DNA from: Rhodobacter xanthinilyticus
Lineage (GTDB): Bacteria; Pseudomonadota; Alphaproteobacteria; Rhodobacterales; Rhodobacteraceae
Assembly: GCF_001856665.1 (NCBI RefSeq)
Contig: NZ_CP017782.1
Location: 1-64,000 of the forward strand
Reading direction: 5' to 3'
DNA length: 64,000 nt
In this document: positions 54,074 to 63,726 of the stretch, in pieces
Numbering within the stretch: the stretch's first letter is position 1
How the letters are laid out: the number at the start of each line of letters is the position of its first letter
Notes under the pieces: model-generated
Seen by the model: the letters and a program-made list of their open reading frames with translations, nothing else
What the model was told of the DNA's origin: nothing
The model's database searches: none
Translations under genes and position numbers: made by a program

Positions 54074-55002
54074 TGGTCTGCCCCACCTGAGTGGTCCGGT
54101 TTGAAAGTTAGTGCATCGTGGGCCTGCGGTCTATGGGCACGATGCTTTCGGGTGCTGGTGGTCGGTAGCCCAAGGCACTATGCGGGCGCACCGTGTTGTA
54201 ATGCTTGCGCCAGCGTTCGATGAGGATCTGGGCTTCTCTCAGCGAATAAAACACCTCCCCATCAAGGAGCTCGTCACGAAGCCTGGCATTGAAGCTCTCA
54301 ACATACCCGTTCTCCCAAGGCGACCCCGGCTCAATGTAAGCCGTTTTGGCGCCCACCGCCTCGATCCAGTTGCGCAGTTTGGCCGCGATGAATTCGGGGC
54401 CGTTATCCGACCGAATGAACTCGGGCGGGCCTCGGAGGATGAACAGATCGGTCAACGCGTCGATCACGTCGACCGAGTTCAGCTTGCGTTTGACACGGAT
54501 CACCAGCACCTCCCGGGTGAATTCATCAACGATGTTGAGCATGCGGTAAGCCCGCCCGTCTGCCGTCCTGTCCTGGACGAAATCATAGGACCAGACATGG
54601 TTCGGGCGCTCAGCCTGCAGCCGCACGCAGGAGCCATCCGCCAGCCAGAGCCGCCCGCGTTTCTTTTGCATCTGCGGGACTTTAAGCCCCTCGCGTCGCC
54701 AAATCCGCTCGACCCGCTTGTGATTGACGCACCATCCAGCTTGGTTCAGCAAGCCGGTGATCTGGCGATAGCCATATCGCCCGTATTGACGTGCCAGTTC
54801 AGTGATGTCGGCGGTCAAACGGGCTTCGTCCTGACGACCGAGCGGGATCTTGCGTTGGGTCGACCGGTGCTGCCCAAGCGCTCGGCAGGCACGGCGTTCG
54901 GAAACGCCAAATTCCTGCCGGACGTGGTCGATGCACTGACGGCGACGCGAAGGGCTCAGAAGTTTCCCTTTGCTGCCTCCGTCAGGATCAGCTTGTCGAG
55001 CG
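54074..55002 (-). mobile_element. IS3-family element, second type, copy 2, truncated
   Basis: Same right end as copy 1 at 54074, reading leftward. The element is cut in OrfA (at the codons for LDKLI) by IS3-like copy C; its left end is missing from the window. Confidence 0.85.
54108..54992 (-). pseudogene. IS3 OrfB transposase, second type, copy 2
   Basis: Nearly identical to copy 1 OrfB (for example LQAERPNHVW against LRAERPNHVW). The OrfB domain is complete but the OrfA start needed for the fusion is lost. Confidence 0.8.
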
Positions 55003-55068
55003 TGGGCTGGTGCACGGTTTCTTGAGACAGTTCGGAGCGCTATTTCTCTCAGGAAAGGGGAGTAGAGC

Positions 55069-55470
55069 ATGGACAAGAAGATCGACGACACCTCAGGTGC
55101 GACGGAGGCCACGGCCCCGTCGGCGCGCGCCCATCACGCTGGCGACGGCGGGGCCGTGGCCGGTCCTGCCAGGCGCCTTTCGGCGAAGCGCAAACTCGTG
55201 GCGGTTCAGCGGCTCATGCGGGGTGAGAGCTTGGAGGCGGTGTCGCGGGACCTGAACGTTCCGGTTCACCGGCTGTCCGAATGGCGCGACCGGGTGCTCA
55301 TGGCGGCCGAGAGTGCGCTGAAGGAACGCGAGCGCGATGAGCGTGACGACGAGATTGCGCGGCTGCAGGCCAAGGTGGGCGAGATCACCATGGCCAACGA
55401 GTTGCTGTACGCGAAGATCGACAAGCTGGAGGGCGGCCGCCCTTTGGCCCGGCGGAGGTCGAGGACATGA
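55069..55470 (+). CDS. IS3-like OrfA, copy C
   Basis: Identical to OrfA of copies A and B; intact. Confidence 0.82.
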   Translation: MDKKIDDTSGATEATAPSARAHHAGDGGAVAGPARRLSAKRKLVAVQRLMRGESLEAVSRDLNVPVHRLSEWRDRVLMAAESALKERERDERDDEIARLQAKVGEITMANELLYAKIDKLEGGRPLARRRSRT

Positions 55471-57184
55471 GCCAGGCGCACTCGATCTCCACGCACCGGC
55501 GCTACGGGACGACGCGTGTCTGCAACATCTGGGGGGTCCCCCGGGCGACGGTGTACCGGCATCGTGTTACGGGCAATGCCGCCAATGAGGCGCGGCCGCC
55601 ACGTCGTCGTGGTCCGGAGGGGGCCTGCAGCGACAGCGCGCTTCTGGAGCATATCGAGGCCATCATCGAAGCCTCGCCGTTTTCCGGGGAAGGCTACCGG
55701 AAGATATGGGCGCGGCTTCGGCATCTGGGCGTCTGTACCGCCCCCCGTCGGGTGCGGCGGGTCATGAAGGAGAACGACCTTCTGGCACCTCAGCGACCCG
55801 TCCAGCGGGATGCGCATCCCCATGACGGGACGATCGTCACTGAGCGGGTCGATCAGGTCTGGGGCACGGACATGACCCAGACGGTCACCATCGGGGAGGG
55901 ACGGGCCTACGTGTTCATCGCGGTGGATCATTGCTCGGGCGAGTTCGTCGGCACCCATGCGTCTTCAAGTGCCAGCCGGTGGGAGGCGCTGGAACCGATC
56001 CGTCAGGGCGTCACCCGGCACTTCGGCTGTATCGGGCCGGATACGGCCCTCGGCCTGATCCTGCGGCACGACCACGGATCGAACTACATGTGTACCGGGG
56101 CACGGTTATGAGACAGCGCGTTGCGCTGGTCATGCCGCCATTTTGAACCCTTTGGCGGCGTCGGTTTCAAGGGCCTTCTGTTCGGCCCTGATCTGATCGG
56201 GCGTTTTGTAGCCGTGCCGTTCCCGCAGCCATGATGCGTTGTATCGCGCGGCGAAGGCGGCCAAAGCATGCCTGAGCTCTTCGACGGTCACAAAATGGCG
56301 GACCCAGAGCAGTTGCTCCTTGAGGGTGCGTATGGCCCGTTCGGCCACCCCATTGCCCTCGGGCTGGCGCACGAAAGCTGGTGAACTGGTGATCCCGAAG
56401 CATTTGATCTCGCTCTGGAAGTCTTCTGACATGTAGTTCGATCCGTGGTCGTGCCGCAGGATCAGGCCGAGGGCCGTATCCGGCCCGATACAGCCGAAGT
56501 GCCGGGTGACGCCCTGACGGATCGGTTCCAGCGCCTCCCACCGGCTGGCACTTGAAGACGCATGGGTGCCGACGAACTCGCCCGAGCAATGATCCACCGC
56601 GATGAACACGTAGGCCCGTCCCTCCCCGATGGTGACCGTCTGGGTCATGTCCGTGCCCCAGACCTGATCGACCCGCTCAGTGACGATCGTCCCGTCATGG
56701 GGATGCGCATCCCGCTGGACGGGTCGCTGAGGTGCCAGAAGGTCGTTCTCCTTCATGACCCGCCGCACCCGACGGGGGGCGGTACAGACGCCCAGATGCC
56801 GAAGCCGCGCCCATATCTTCCGGTAGCCTTCCCCGGAAAACGGCGAGGCTTCGATGATGGCCTCGATATGCTCCAGAAGCGCGCTGTCGCTGCAGGCCCC
56901 CTCCGGACCACGACGACGTGGCGGCCGCGCCTCATTGGCGGCATTGCCCGTAACACGATGCCGGTACACCGTCGCCCGGGGGACCCCCCAGATGTTGCAG
57001 ACACGCGTCGTCCCGTAGCTGTCAACGGCGGAGTAAAATTGGGCCACGGGGCGGCGCAAAATTGGGCCACTTTGGGTTTGCGCGAGACGCGGCTGATGGG
57101 CGGCGGCCAGTCAGCCGCGCTCTCCATATAGCTTGCGGGTGACTGGCCGCCTTGGACCGTCAGGTCCAAGTCTGATACTTTGGA

Positions 57185-57949
57185 TCAGGTGTTGTCGCCG
57201 GTCTTGCGCGCGCGACTTTGCGCGAGGCGATAGCTTTCGCCGTTCATCTCGAGGATGTTGACGTGGTGGGTCAACCGGTCGAGGAGCGCGCCGGTCAGCC
57301 GCTCGGTGCCGAAGGTCTCGGTCCATTCATCGAAGGGCAGATTGCTGGTGATCAGCGTGGCACCGCGCTCGTAGCGCTGGGAGATCATCTCAAAAAGCAG
57401 CTCGGCGCCGGTCTTTGACAGGGGCACGAACCCGAGCTCGTCGATGATCAGCAGCTTGACGGCAGCCATCTGCTTCTGGACGCGCAGCAGCCGACGTTCG
57501 TCTCGCGCCTCCATCAGCTCGTTGACCAGCGCGGCGGCGGTGGTGAAGCTGACAGACATGCCCTTCTGGCAGGCCGCCAACCCGAGGCCCAAGGCAATGT
57601 GGGTCTTGCCGGTTCCGCTGGGGCCAAGGGCGATCACGTTCTCACGCCGTTCGATCCATTCGCAGCGCGCCAGTTCCAGCACCTGCATCTTGTTCAGCTT
57701 CGGGATCGCCTTGAAGTCGAAGCTGTCGAGGCTTTTGGTGGCCGGGAACTTCGCAGCCTTGATGCGGCGCTCGACCATCCGCCGCTCGCGGTCAATGAGT
57801 TCCAGTTCAACGAGGCGCGACAGGAATTGGACATGGTCCAACCCTTCGGCGGCGCATTGGCGCGCAACCTTCTCGTGTTCCCGCAGGAAGGTGGGCAGCT
57901 TCAGCGTCTTCAGATGGTGGGCAAGCAGGATCTTCGGAGCCTCGCTCAT
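57185..57949 (-). CDS. istB: IstB ATPase, IS21 type 2, copy b
   Basis: Identical in protein sequence to copy a; intact. Confidence 0.92.
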   Translation of the reverse strand: MSEAPKILLAHHLKTLKLPTFLREHEKVARQCAAEGLDHVQFLSRLVELELIDRERRMVERRIKAAKFPATKSLDSFDFKAIPKLNKMQVLELARCEWIERRENVIALGPSGTGKTHIALGLGLAACQKGMSVSFTTAAALVNELMEARDERRLLRVQKQMAAVKLLIIDELGFVPLSKTGAELLFEMISQRYERGATLITSNLPFDEWTETFGTERLTGALLDRLTHHVNILEMNGESYRLAQSRARKTGDNT

Positions 57950-59433
57950 TCCGCCGCCTCCGACATCAAGGCCATGTAGCTGGCCGCACGCGTCGTCTCG
58001 ACGTTCGCCCGCGGCAGGTAGGGGTAGACATCGAGATCAAGCCTTGGGGGGCGCTTCTCGACCTGGCAAAGCACGAGGTGCTTCACGGCGTCAAAGCCGA
58101 CCGCGCCCAGCTTCAGGGCCTTCTTCACGGCGGCATGCAGGTCATCCATGCCAAAGGTCTCAAGCAGCCGCAGCACCTGCACATACTCGCGGCGCCCCAT
58201 CTTGAGCATGCGCGCCTCCATCAGGCGGCGCAAAGTCTGGAACTCTTCGGGCAGGTCCCATTCCGCCAGAGGCGCAGCCTGGTCCAAGGCATTGATCTTG
58301 CGCTCGATCAGCGGGAGGTAGTGAACCGGGTCGAAGATCATGTCCTCGCGATCGTAACAGCGCGGGTGTCGGGCGATCACCTCCCCGCGACAGCCGATCA
58401 CGACCTCATCGACATAGCCGCGGATCCAGACATCCTGATGGCCATAGGCGACCGGGACCGAGTAATCGTTGGTGTCATAGCGCACGAGCGACTGCGAGCT
58501 GACCCTGCCGCTCGCTTGGTCGCAGGCGTCGAACGGGGCAGTAGGCAATGGGCGCATCGCCGCCAGATCGCGCTGCAGCCTCTCGCCGATCGTCTCCTTG
58601 TGACCCCGAAGAATGCGCGTGAGGCGTGCGCAGCACTGCCCTTCAAGGTCGGCGTTGAAGGCGTCCCAACTGGCAAAGTGGGGGATCGGCACCATGTGGT
58701 TGCGGCGGGCGTAGCCGACCATCCCCTCGACAGCGCCCTTGTCGTTCCCCTTCCCGGGCCGACCATAGCGATCCCGAAACAGGTAATGCGACTGCAAGCC
58801 GCTGAACAGCGTGGCGCGGATGCGCGTGCCATCTGGCTGGATCTTCGAGACCAGGCAGCGGTCGTTATCGTAGAGCACCGACTGCGGCACCCCGCCGAAG
58901 AAGGCAAAGGCGCGGACATGCCCGTCTATCCAGGCCTCCGCCGTCGCCGCCGGATAGGCCCGGACGAAATAGGCATCGCTGTGCGGCAGGTCGATGACAA
59001 AGAAATGCGCCTTCTGCTCGACACCGGCGATGACGACGACCGCTTCGCCAAAATCGGCCTGAGCATGGCCCGGCGGATGGGCCAGTGGCACGAACATCTC
59101 CCGTGTCCGCCGCTCACGCTCACGCACGTAATCCTTGACGATCGTATAGCCGCCGGTGAAGCCATGCTCGGCCTGAAGCCGTTCCCATATCCGCTTGGCC
59201 GTATGACGCTGCTTGCGATGCACCGCCTTGTCGGCTTCAAGCCAGGCGTCAATGAACTCGGTGAACCCGTCCAGCTTCGGCCGCCTGATCGGCTTGTCCC
59301 GCCGGTAGCCAGGCGGCACCGAGAAGGCCAACATCTTCTCAACCGTCCCGCGCGAAATGTTGAAATGCTTCGCCGCCGCCCGCGCGCTCATGCCCTCGGC
59401 ACACGCCAAGCGAACCTTCTTGTAAAGTTCCAC
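57946..59433 (-). CDS. istA: IS21 transposase IstA, type 2, copy b
   Basis: Identical in protein sequence to copy a; intact. Confidence 0.92.
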   Translation of the reverse strand: MELYKKVRLACAEGMSARAAAKHFNISRGTVEKMLAFSVPPGYRRDKPIRRPKLDGFTEFIDAWLEADKAVHRKQRHTAKRIWERLQAEHGFTGGYTIVKDYVRERERRTREMFVPLAHPPGHAQADFGEAVVVIAGVEQKAHFFVIDLPHSDAYFVRAYPAATAEAWIDGHVRAFAFFGGVPQSVLYDNDRCLVSKIQPDGTRIRATLFSGLQSHYLFRDRYGRPGKGNDKGAVEGMVGYARRNHMVPIPHFASWDAFNADLEGQCCARLTRILRGHKETIGERLQRDLAAMRPLPTAPFDACDQASGRVSSQSLVRYDTNDYSVPVAYGHQDVWIRGYVDEVVIGCRGEVIARHPRCYDREDMIFDPVHYLPLIERKINALDQAAPLAEWDLPEEFQTLRRLMEARMLKMGRREYVQVLRLLETFGMDDLHAAVKKALKLGAVGFDAVKHLVLCQVEKRPPRLDLDVYPYLPRANVETTRAASYMALMSEAAE

Positions 59434-59588
59434 GGTATAAATCTCCCCACCCTCCCTGCTGCCGCAAGAAGGGAAAAGTGGCAGGATTTTACTCCGCCCG
59501 CAGCGAGACGATCCCGCCGCTACCGTGGCCTAATTTTGCACCGCCGTTTCCACGTAGCGCCGGTGCGTGGAGATCGAGTGCGCCTGGC

Positions 59589-59990
59589 TCATGTCCTCGA
59601 CCTCCGCCGGGCCAAAGGGCGGCCGCCCTCCAGCTTGTCGATCTTCGCGTACAGCAACTCGTTGGCCATGGTGATCTCGCCCACCTTGGCCTGCAGCCGC
59701 GCAATCTCGTCGTCACGCTCATCGCGCTCGCGTTCCTTCAGCGCACTCTCGGCCGCCATGAGCACCCGGTCGCGCCATTCGGACAGCCGGTGAACCGGAA
59801 CGTTCAGGTCCCGCGACACCGCCTCCAAGCTCTCACCCCGCATGAGCCGCTGAACCGCCACGAGTTTGCGCTTCGCCGAAAGGCGCCTGGCAGGACCGGC
59901 CACGGCCCCGCCGTCGCCAGCGTGATGGGCGCGCGCCGACGGGGCCGTGGCCTCCGTCGCACCTGAGGTGTCGTCGATCTTCTTGTCCAT
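59589..59990 (-). CDS. IS3-like OrfA, copy D
   Basis: Identical to the other OrfA copies; intact. Confidence 0.82.
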   Translation of the reverse strand: MDKKIDDTSGATEATAPSARAHHAGDGGAVAGPARRLSAKRKLVAVQRLMRGESLEAVSRDLNVPVHRLSEWRDRVLMAAESALKERERDERDDEIARLQAKVGEITMANELLYAKIDKLEGGRPLARRRSRT

Positions 59991-60409
59991 GCTCTACTCC
60001 CCTTTCCTGAGAGAAATAGCGCTCCGAACTGTCTCAAGAAACCGTGCACCAGCCCAGATCGAACTACATGTCAGAAGACTTCCAGAGCGAGATCAAATGC
60101 TTCGGGATCACCAGTTCACCAGCTTTCGTGCGCCAGCCCGAGGGCAATGGGGTGGCCGAACGGGCCATACGCACCCTCAAGGAGCAACTGCTCTGGGTCC
60201 GCCATTTTGTGACCGTCGAAGAGCTCAGGCATGCTTTGGCCGCCTTCGCCGCGCGATACAACGCATCATGGCTGCGGGAACGGCACGGCTACAAAACGCC
60301 CGATCAGATCAGGGCCGAACAGAAGGCCCTTGAAACCGACGCCGCCAAAGGGTTCAAAATGGCGGCATGACCAGCGCAACGCGCTGTCTCATAACCGTGC
60401 CCCGGTACA

Positions 60410-60667
60410 CCATCTGCGTTCTCCGACAACCGCTATGCGACCGAAATCGTTCGCGTGGGCGATGTCGACCTTCAGATCTTCTAGCATCGCCGAAGGCTCT
60501 TCGTAGCCCTCGAAACTTGTAAGGTCGAGAACCAGACCCGGATTATCGGTTGTTCCAAGACGCTCATGAAGCAGCGCGTGCATTTGCTTGAATTCTGTCT
60601 CCGTCAACTTGCCTTCGCAGACGAGCCCGATGACATCATCACGCTCGGTCAGCGTTTCCTTGAACAT
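60410..60667 (-). pseudogene. SpoIIAA/STAS-like protein, C-terminus cut by IS copy C
   Basis: From the ATG at 60667 (AGGAG upstream): MFKETLTERDDVIGLVCEGK, then LVLDLTSFEGYEEPSAMLED and ARANDFGR-like AHANDFGRIAVVGERRW match SpoIIAA-like STAS domain proteins (about 120 residues). The last 30 or so residues are lost at the IS junction. Overlaps the upstream CDF gene by 29 bases, so it belonged to the same operon. Confidence 0.75.
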
Positions 60668-61604
60668 TGGTCTTCTCCTTTTCACTTGCGTTGCCGTGAC
60701 CGTAGAGATCGGCGTTCTGATGAGCGCGATCCTCGTGCTCGAATTCGAGGCTGGAATGGCTGATGCCGAATTCTTCCTTCAGCCGCTCCTTGATCGCGCT
60801 CTTGATCTCTTCGATCTTCGACCATCCCTCGGCTGCCACGACGACATGACAGTCGAGCGCAGCCTCGTGCTCTTGCATTTGCCAGAGATGGACGTGGTGG
60901 ACGTCGGCGACGCCTTCGACTTTCCGCATCGCTTCGACGACGGCCTCGTTGTCGATGTCCGGCGGGCTCCCGAGCATCAGGGTTCGGATTGGGCCGCCTA
61001 TTTCAGTGAAAGACAGATACAGGATGTAGGTCGCGATGCCGATGGTGATGGCAGGATCGACCCAACGCATGTCGTAAAGGATGATCAGCGACCCAGCGAC
61101 GATAACCGCGACCGAAGCAAGCGCATCCGAAAGGTTGTGGAGAAAAAGCGCACGGATGTTCACGCTCCCCTTCTGCATCGAATAGGTCAGCATTGCGGTC
61201 AGCGTGTCGACCACAAGCGCGATTCCACCGAGAATGACGACGGTCCACCCCATGACTTCGGGTGGATCAATCATGCGCATGCCACCTTCGTAGATCAGAT
61301 AGAAGCCGATCACGATGAGGGTGGTGTAGTTGATCAGGGCCGCGACGATTTCGACCCGGCCATAGCCGAAGGTCATGCGCTCATCGGCCGGGCGGCGCGC
61401 GATCTTGCGTGCGGCAAAGGCAATGACAAGCGAGGCCATATCGGAAAAGTTGTGCAGCGCATCGGCGATCAGTGCCAGGCTGCCCGACAATATGCCCCCG
61501 ACGATTTGCGCAACGGTAAGAAGCCCGTTCGCCCAGATCGCGATGGCAACCCGCCGATCGCCAGAATCCGGATCGATATGCGCGTGCCCGTGGTCATGTG
61601 GCAT
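60639..61604 (-). CDS. CDF-family cation efflux protein (ZitB/CzcD-like)
   Basis: 321 residues from the ATG at 61604, chosen for the GAGGAG seven bases upstream. His-rich N-terminus (MPHDHGHAHID), six membrane segments, the metal site HNFSD (IADALHNFSDMASLV) and second site HNLSDALAS, and a C-terminal ferredoxin-like domain (VEGVADVHHVHLWQMQEHEA). Exports Zn2+, Co2+ or Cd2+ in exchange for protons. Confidence 0.92.
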   Translation of the reverse strand: MPHDHGHAHIDPDSGDRRVAIAIWANGLLTVAQIVGGILSGSLALIADALHNFSDMASLVIAFAARKIARRPADERMTFGYGRVEIVAALINYTTLIVIGFYLIYEGGMRMIDPPEVMGWTVVILGGIALVVDTLTAMLTYSMQKGSVNIRALFLHNLSDALASVAVIVAGSLIILYDMRWVDPAITIGIATYILYLSFTEIGGPIRTLMLGSPPDIDNEAVVEAMRKVEGVADVHHVHLWQMQEHEAALDCHVVVAAEGWSKIEEIKSAIKERLKEEFGISHSSLEFEHEDRAHQNADLYGHGNASEKEKTNVQGNADRA

Positions 61605-62349
61605 TGGCAGGCTCCTCATGCGCGTGTGTCGCGCGTCGGTCAGTCTTGAGGCGGTCGCTGCGGAAACCACGAACGCGCGCATTCATCCAGTGGCGTATGA
61701 TATGACGGTAAAGGGCACCACGCAGCCATCCAAAGGATTGCTCATGGGAAAAATAGAAGGCGTCCGGCGTATCAAACACGCCGAAATCCTGCACGATGCC
61801 GGTTTTCTGAATGTAGGTATCTTCTCCGTTCCAGGCGACGGGAGGCGCGCCAAGGCAATCCGTGCCCGCGCCATAACCGCAGAGACTTTCTGTGTCCGAG
61901 AATGACGTTTGCAGGACATCGAGGAAAGCGTCATCCAGGATGAAGCCTTCAAGGTTGATCCAGGCACCTTGAAATTCGATCTCGACCCATGAGTGGAGAA
62001 TTTCCTGCGGAGCAAGCGGATACACCAGCTCAGGGACAACACCGCGCTGCAAGCCTTTGTGGATCGTAAACCCATGCAACCGGCAACGAATGCCGACACC
62101 ACGCAGCAGCGCCATCAAGAGCGTGCCTTTGGTATTGCACTGCCCATAGCCGTCGGAAAGCACTTCGGATGCGGGGATGTCGTCAGCTCGATTGTATCCG
62201 AACGCGATTTCATTCCGAACGAAATCATAGGCAGCTCCGATCCGATCGTATTCGGATAAGCCGCGCCAGCTGCGGTTCTCAATTAGACGCGCAAGAGGCG
62301 CGGCATCAAAATCCAGTAGTTTGGTGGGTACAAGTAGGGGGTCGATCAT
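61594..62349 (-). CDS. transglutaminase-like domain protein
   Basis: 251 residues from the ATG at 62349 (a TTG at 62385 is also open). Catalytic Cys in GQCNTKGTLLMALLRGVGIR, His in ILHSWVEIEFQGAWINLEGF; the third residue is Asn or Asp in that last stretch. No leader. Such proteins act as cysteine proteases or amidases; natural substrate unknown. Overlaps the CDF start by 11 bases, suggesting a link to metal resistance. Confidence 0.8.
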   Translation of the reverse strand: MIDPLLVPTKLLDFDAAPLARLIENRSWRGLSEYDRIGAAYDFVRNEIAFGYNRADDIPASEVLSDGYGQCNTKGTLLMALLRGVGIRCRLHGFTIHKGLQRGVVPELVYPLAPQEILHSWVEIEFQGAWINLEGFILDDAFLDVLQTSFSDTESLCGYGAGTDCLGAPPVAWNGEDTYIQKTGIVQDFGVFDTPDAFYFSHEQSFGWLRGALYRHIIRHWMNARVRGFRSDRLKTDRRATHAHEEPANAT

Positions 62350-62444
62350 CTGCAACGGGTCGCTCCTCGAATCGTCTTGGAACAAGACTAATTGCTATAG
62401 TCACTATAGCTTCAATCCTTTCTTTCAGAAAGAATCTCCCGCAA

Positions 62445-63044
62445 CTATTTGTCCGTGTGAACCGCTTTGTGGTGTTCGCCGTGTGCGTCGCGCAGGATGT
62501 CGATACCGCCCCAGGCCGCGATCCCGGCGACGATCACACCGACGACAAGGTCCGGCCAGTTGGTTCCTAGCCAAGCGACGAGGCCACCGGCCACGACGAT
62601 CCCGAGGTTCGCGGCGAAATCGTTGTAACTGAAGGTGTTGGCCGCGCGGATATTGACGTTTGGATTTTTGAGCTTAGCGAGCAGCCAAACGCAGACTGCG
62701 TTGATAGCCGCCGCGATCAGGGCCATTGCAATCATGATCGTCCCGAGCGGATCTGACCCACCGATGTAGCGGCGCCACGCATCGTAGAGGATGCCTGCAG
62801 CGAACAGGATCAGCAGCCCGCCGGAAACGTTCGCCGCCCCGCGTTTCCATTTGGCGGATCGGGACAAAGCGAAAAGGCTGATCGCGTAGACGAAGCTGTC
62901 GGAGAGGTTATCGAGCCCGTTGGCGATCAGGGCACTTGAGTCGCCGAAGGCGCCTGTTGCGAAAAAAGCCACGGCCAAACCGATATTGAGCGCCAGAACG
63001 ATCCAAAGCGTCCGTCTCTCCATTGAATCTTGTCTAGCGGCCAT
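62445..63044 (-). CDS. short CDF-type cation transporter
   Basis: About 199 residues from the ATG at 63044. Six membrane segments with metal-site patterns GLDNLSDSFVYAISL and NTFSYNDFAANLG. It lacks the cytoplasmic C-terminal domain of standard CDF proteins, ending with a His-rich tail (DAHGEHHKAVHTDK). Downstream of merR on the same strand, so likely metal-induced or co-transcribed. Confidence 0.85.
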   Translation of the reverse strand: MAARQDSMERRTLWIVLALNIGLAVAFFATGAFGDSSALIANGLDNLSDSFVYAISLFALSRSAKWKRGAANVSGGLLILFAAGILYDAWRRYIGGSDPLGTIMIAMALIAAAINAVCVWLLAKLKNPNVNIRAANTFSYNDFAANLGIVVAGGLVAWLGTNWPDLVVGVIVAGIAAWGGIDILRDAHGEHHKAVHTDK

Positions 63045-63126
63045 TTTGTGGTTCCAGCTTGTGTTGTACGACACATTAACTTCTGCGGCTGATCTGCGTT
63101 CCAGCCGGAATGTTGGCTGAATTCCT

Positions 63127-63555
63127 TCAGGCCCCGATTTCCTCGTGTTCGGTCAAGCATTCCGAATGGTCCCGCAACACCTCAAGCACCTTGCAATCTC
63201 CCGTCCGCCCGCCGCTGCATTCGTGAACCATGCGTTTCAGTTCCGTGCGCAGCGCCTTCAGGCGGGCCATGCGCTGCTCCACCTGTTTGAGCTGGCGACG
63301 CGCGATGGCATCAGCCTCATCACAGGGCCGGTTGGGATGGTCGCTGAGGTCGAGCAGCTCGCGGATCGCATCGAGCGAGAAACCGAGTTGTCGCGAATGG
63401 CGGATGAAGGACAGCCGGTCGAGCTGTGCATTGTCGTAGCGCCTCTGCCCGCCTTCGGTCCTGCCAGGTTCGGGCATGAGCCCAATCTGTTCGTAGTACC
63501 GGATGGTCTGCACCTTCGTGCCAGTCTTCTTTGACAGAGTACCGATCGTGAGCAT
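63127..63555 (-). CDS. MerR-family metal regulator (ZntR/CadR/PbrR-like)
   Basis: 142 residues from the ATG at 63555, with GGAGG upstream. N-terminal winged HTH (IGTLSKKTGTKVQTIRYYEQ, GLMPEPGRTEGGQRRY), long dimer helix and Cys ligands: Cys in RPCDEAD at the start of the dimer helix and a C-terminal CSGGRTGDCKVLE loop. That pattern fits sensors of divalent Zn/Cd/Pb rather than Cu(I). Divergent from the SCO gene. Confidence 0.9.
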   Translation of the reverse strand: MLTIGTLSKKTGTKVQTIRYYEQIGLMPEPGRTEGGQRRYDNAQLDRLSFIRHSRQLGFSLDAIRELLDLSDHPNRPCDEADAIARRQLKQVEQRMARLKALRTELKRMVHECSGGRTGDCKVLEVLRDHSECLTEHEEIGA

Positions 63556-63660
63556 TTTCGCCTCCATGAAAAAGATACAGTTTGTGTAGGTTTTGCCGTC
63601 GGAATAAACAAGTGTCGGTTTCACAGACGCGTGAGTTCAAGCTATACCATGATTTCGTGC

Positions 63661-63691
63661 TTGAACCTCTAGCGGCTAGAGGATGTATCCG
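63661..63691 (+). promoter_or_regulatory. MerR-type promoter/operator of the SCO gene
   Basis: TTGAAC (-35, 63661-63666) and TATCCG (-10, 63686-63691) are separated by 19 bases, longer than the normal 17, and the spacer contains the dyad CCTCTAGCGGCTAGAGG (63666-63682). This is the hallmark of promoters untwisted by MerR regulators. Confidence 0.8.
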
Positions 63692-63726
63692 CACTTGCAA
63701 TAAGAATCAAAAACAGGCGAACAGGA

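Larger units (their letters stand above)
57020..59552 (-). mobile_element. IS21-family element (type 2), copy b (2533 bp)
   Basis: Same ends and length as copy a. 6-bp duplication CGTAGC at 57014-57019 and 59553-59558. Youngest layer of the nest. Confidence 0.94.
56130..59592 (-). pseudogene. IS3-like OrfB, copy D, split by IS21 copy b
   Basis: The start (MSQAHSISTHRR) is at 59592; IS21 enters after about 11 codons, and the rest from YGTTRVCNIWG runs 57019-56130. Confidence 0.88.
56091..60056 (-). mobile_element. two-ORF IS3-like element, copy D, split by IS21 copy b
   Basis: Flanked by a perfect 14-bp repeat GATCGAACTACATG (56077-56090; 60057-60070). Minus IS21 and its 6-bp repeat the length is exactly 1427 bp. 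Confidence 0.92.
55467..60370 (+). pseudogene. IS3-like OrfB, copy C, split by copy D
   Basis: Codons up to DHGSNYM end at 56090; the remainder, SEDFQSEIKCFGITSSPAFV to the stop, is at 60071-60370. The break lies at the second catalytic Asp region. Confidence 0.88.
55003..60409 (+). mobile_element. two-ORF IS3-like element, copy C, split by copy D
   Basis: Removing copy D and one 14-bp repeat leaves exactly 1427 bp. No duplication at its outer edges: left flank is IS3 copy 2, right flank a SpoIIAA-like gene, so a deletion joined unrelated DNA. Confidence 0.9.
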
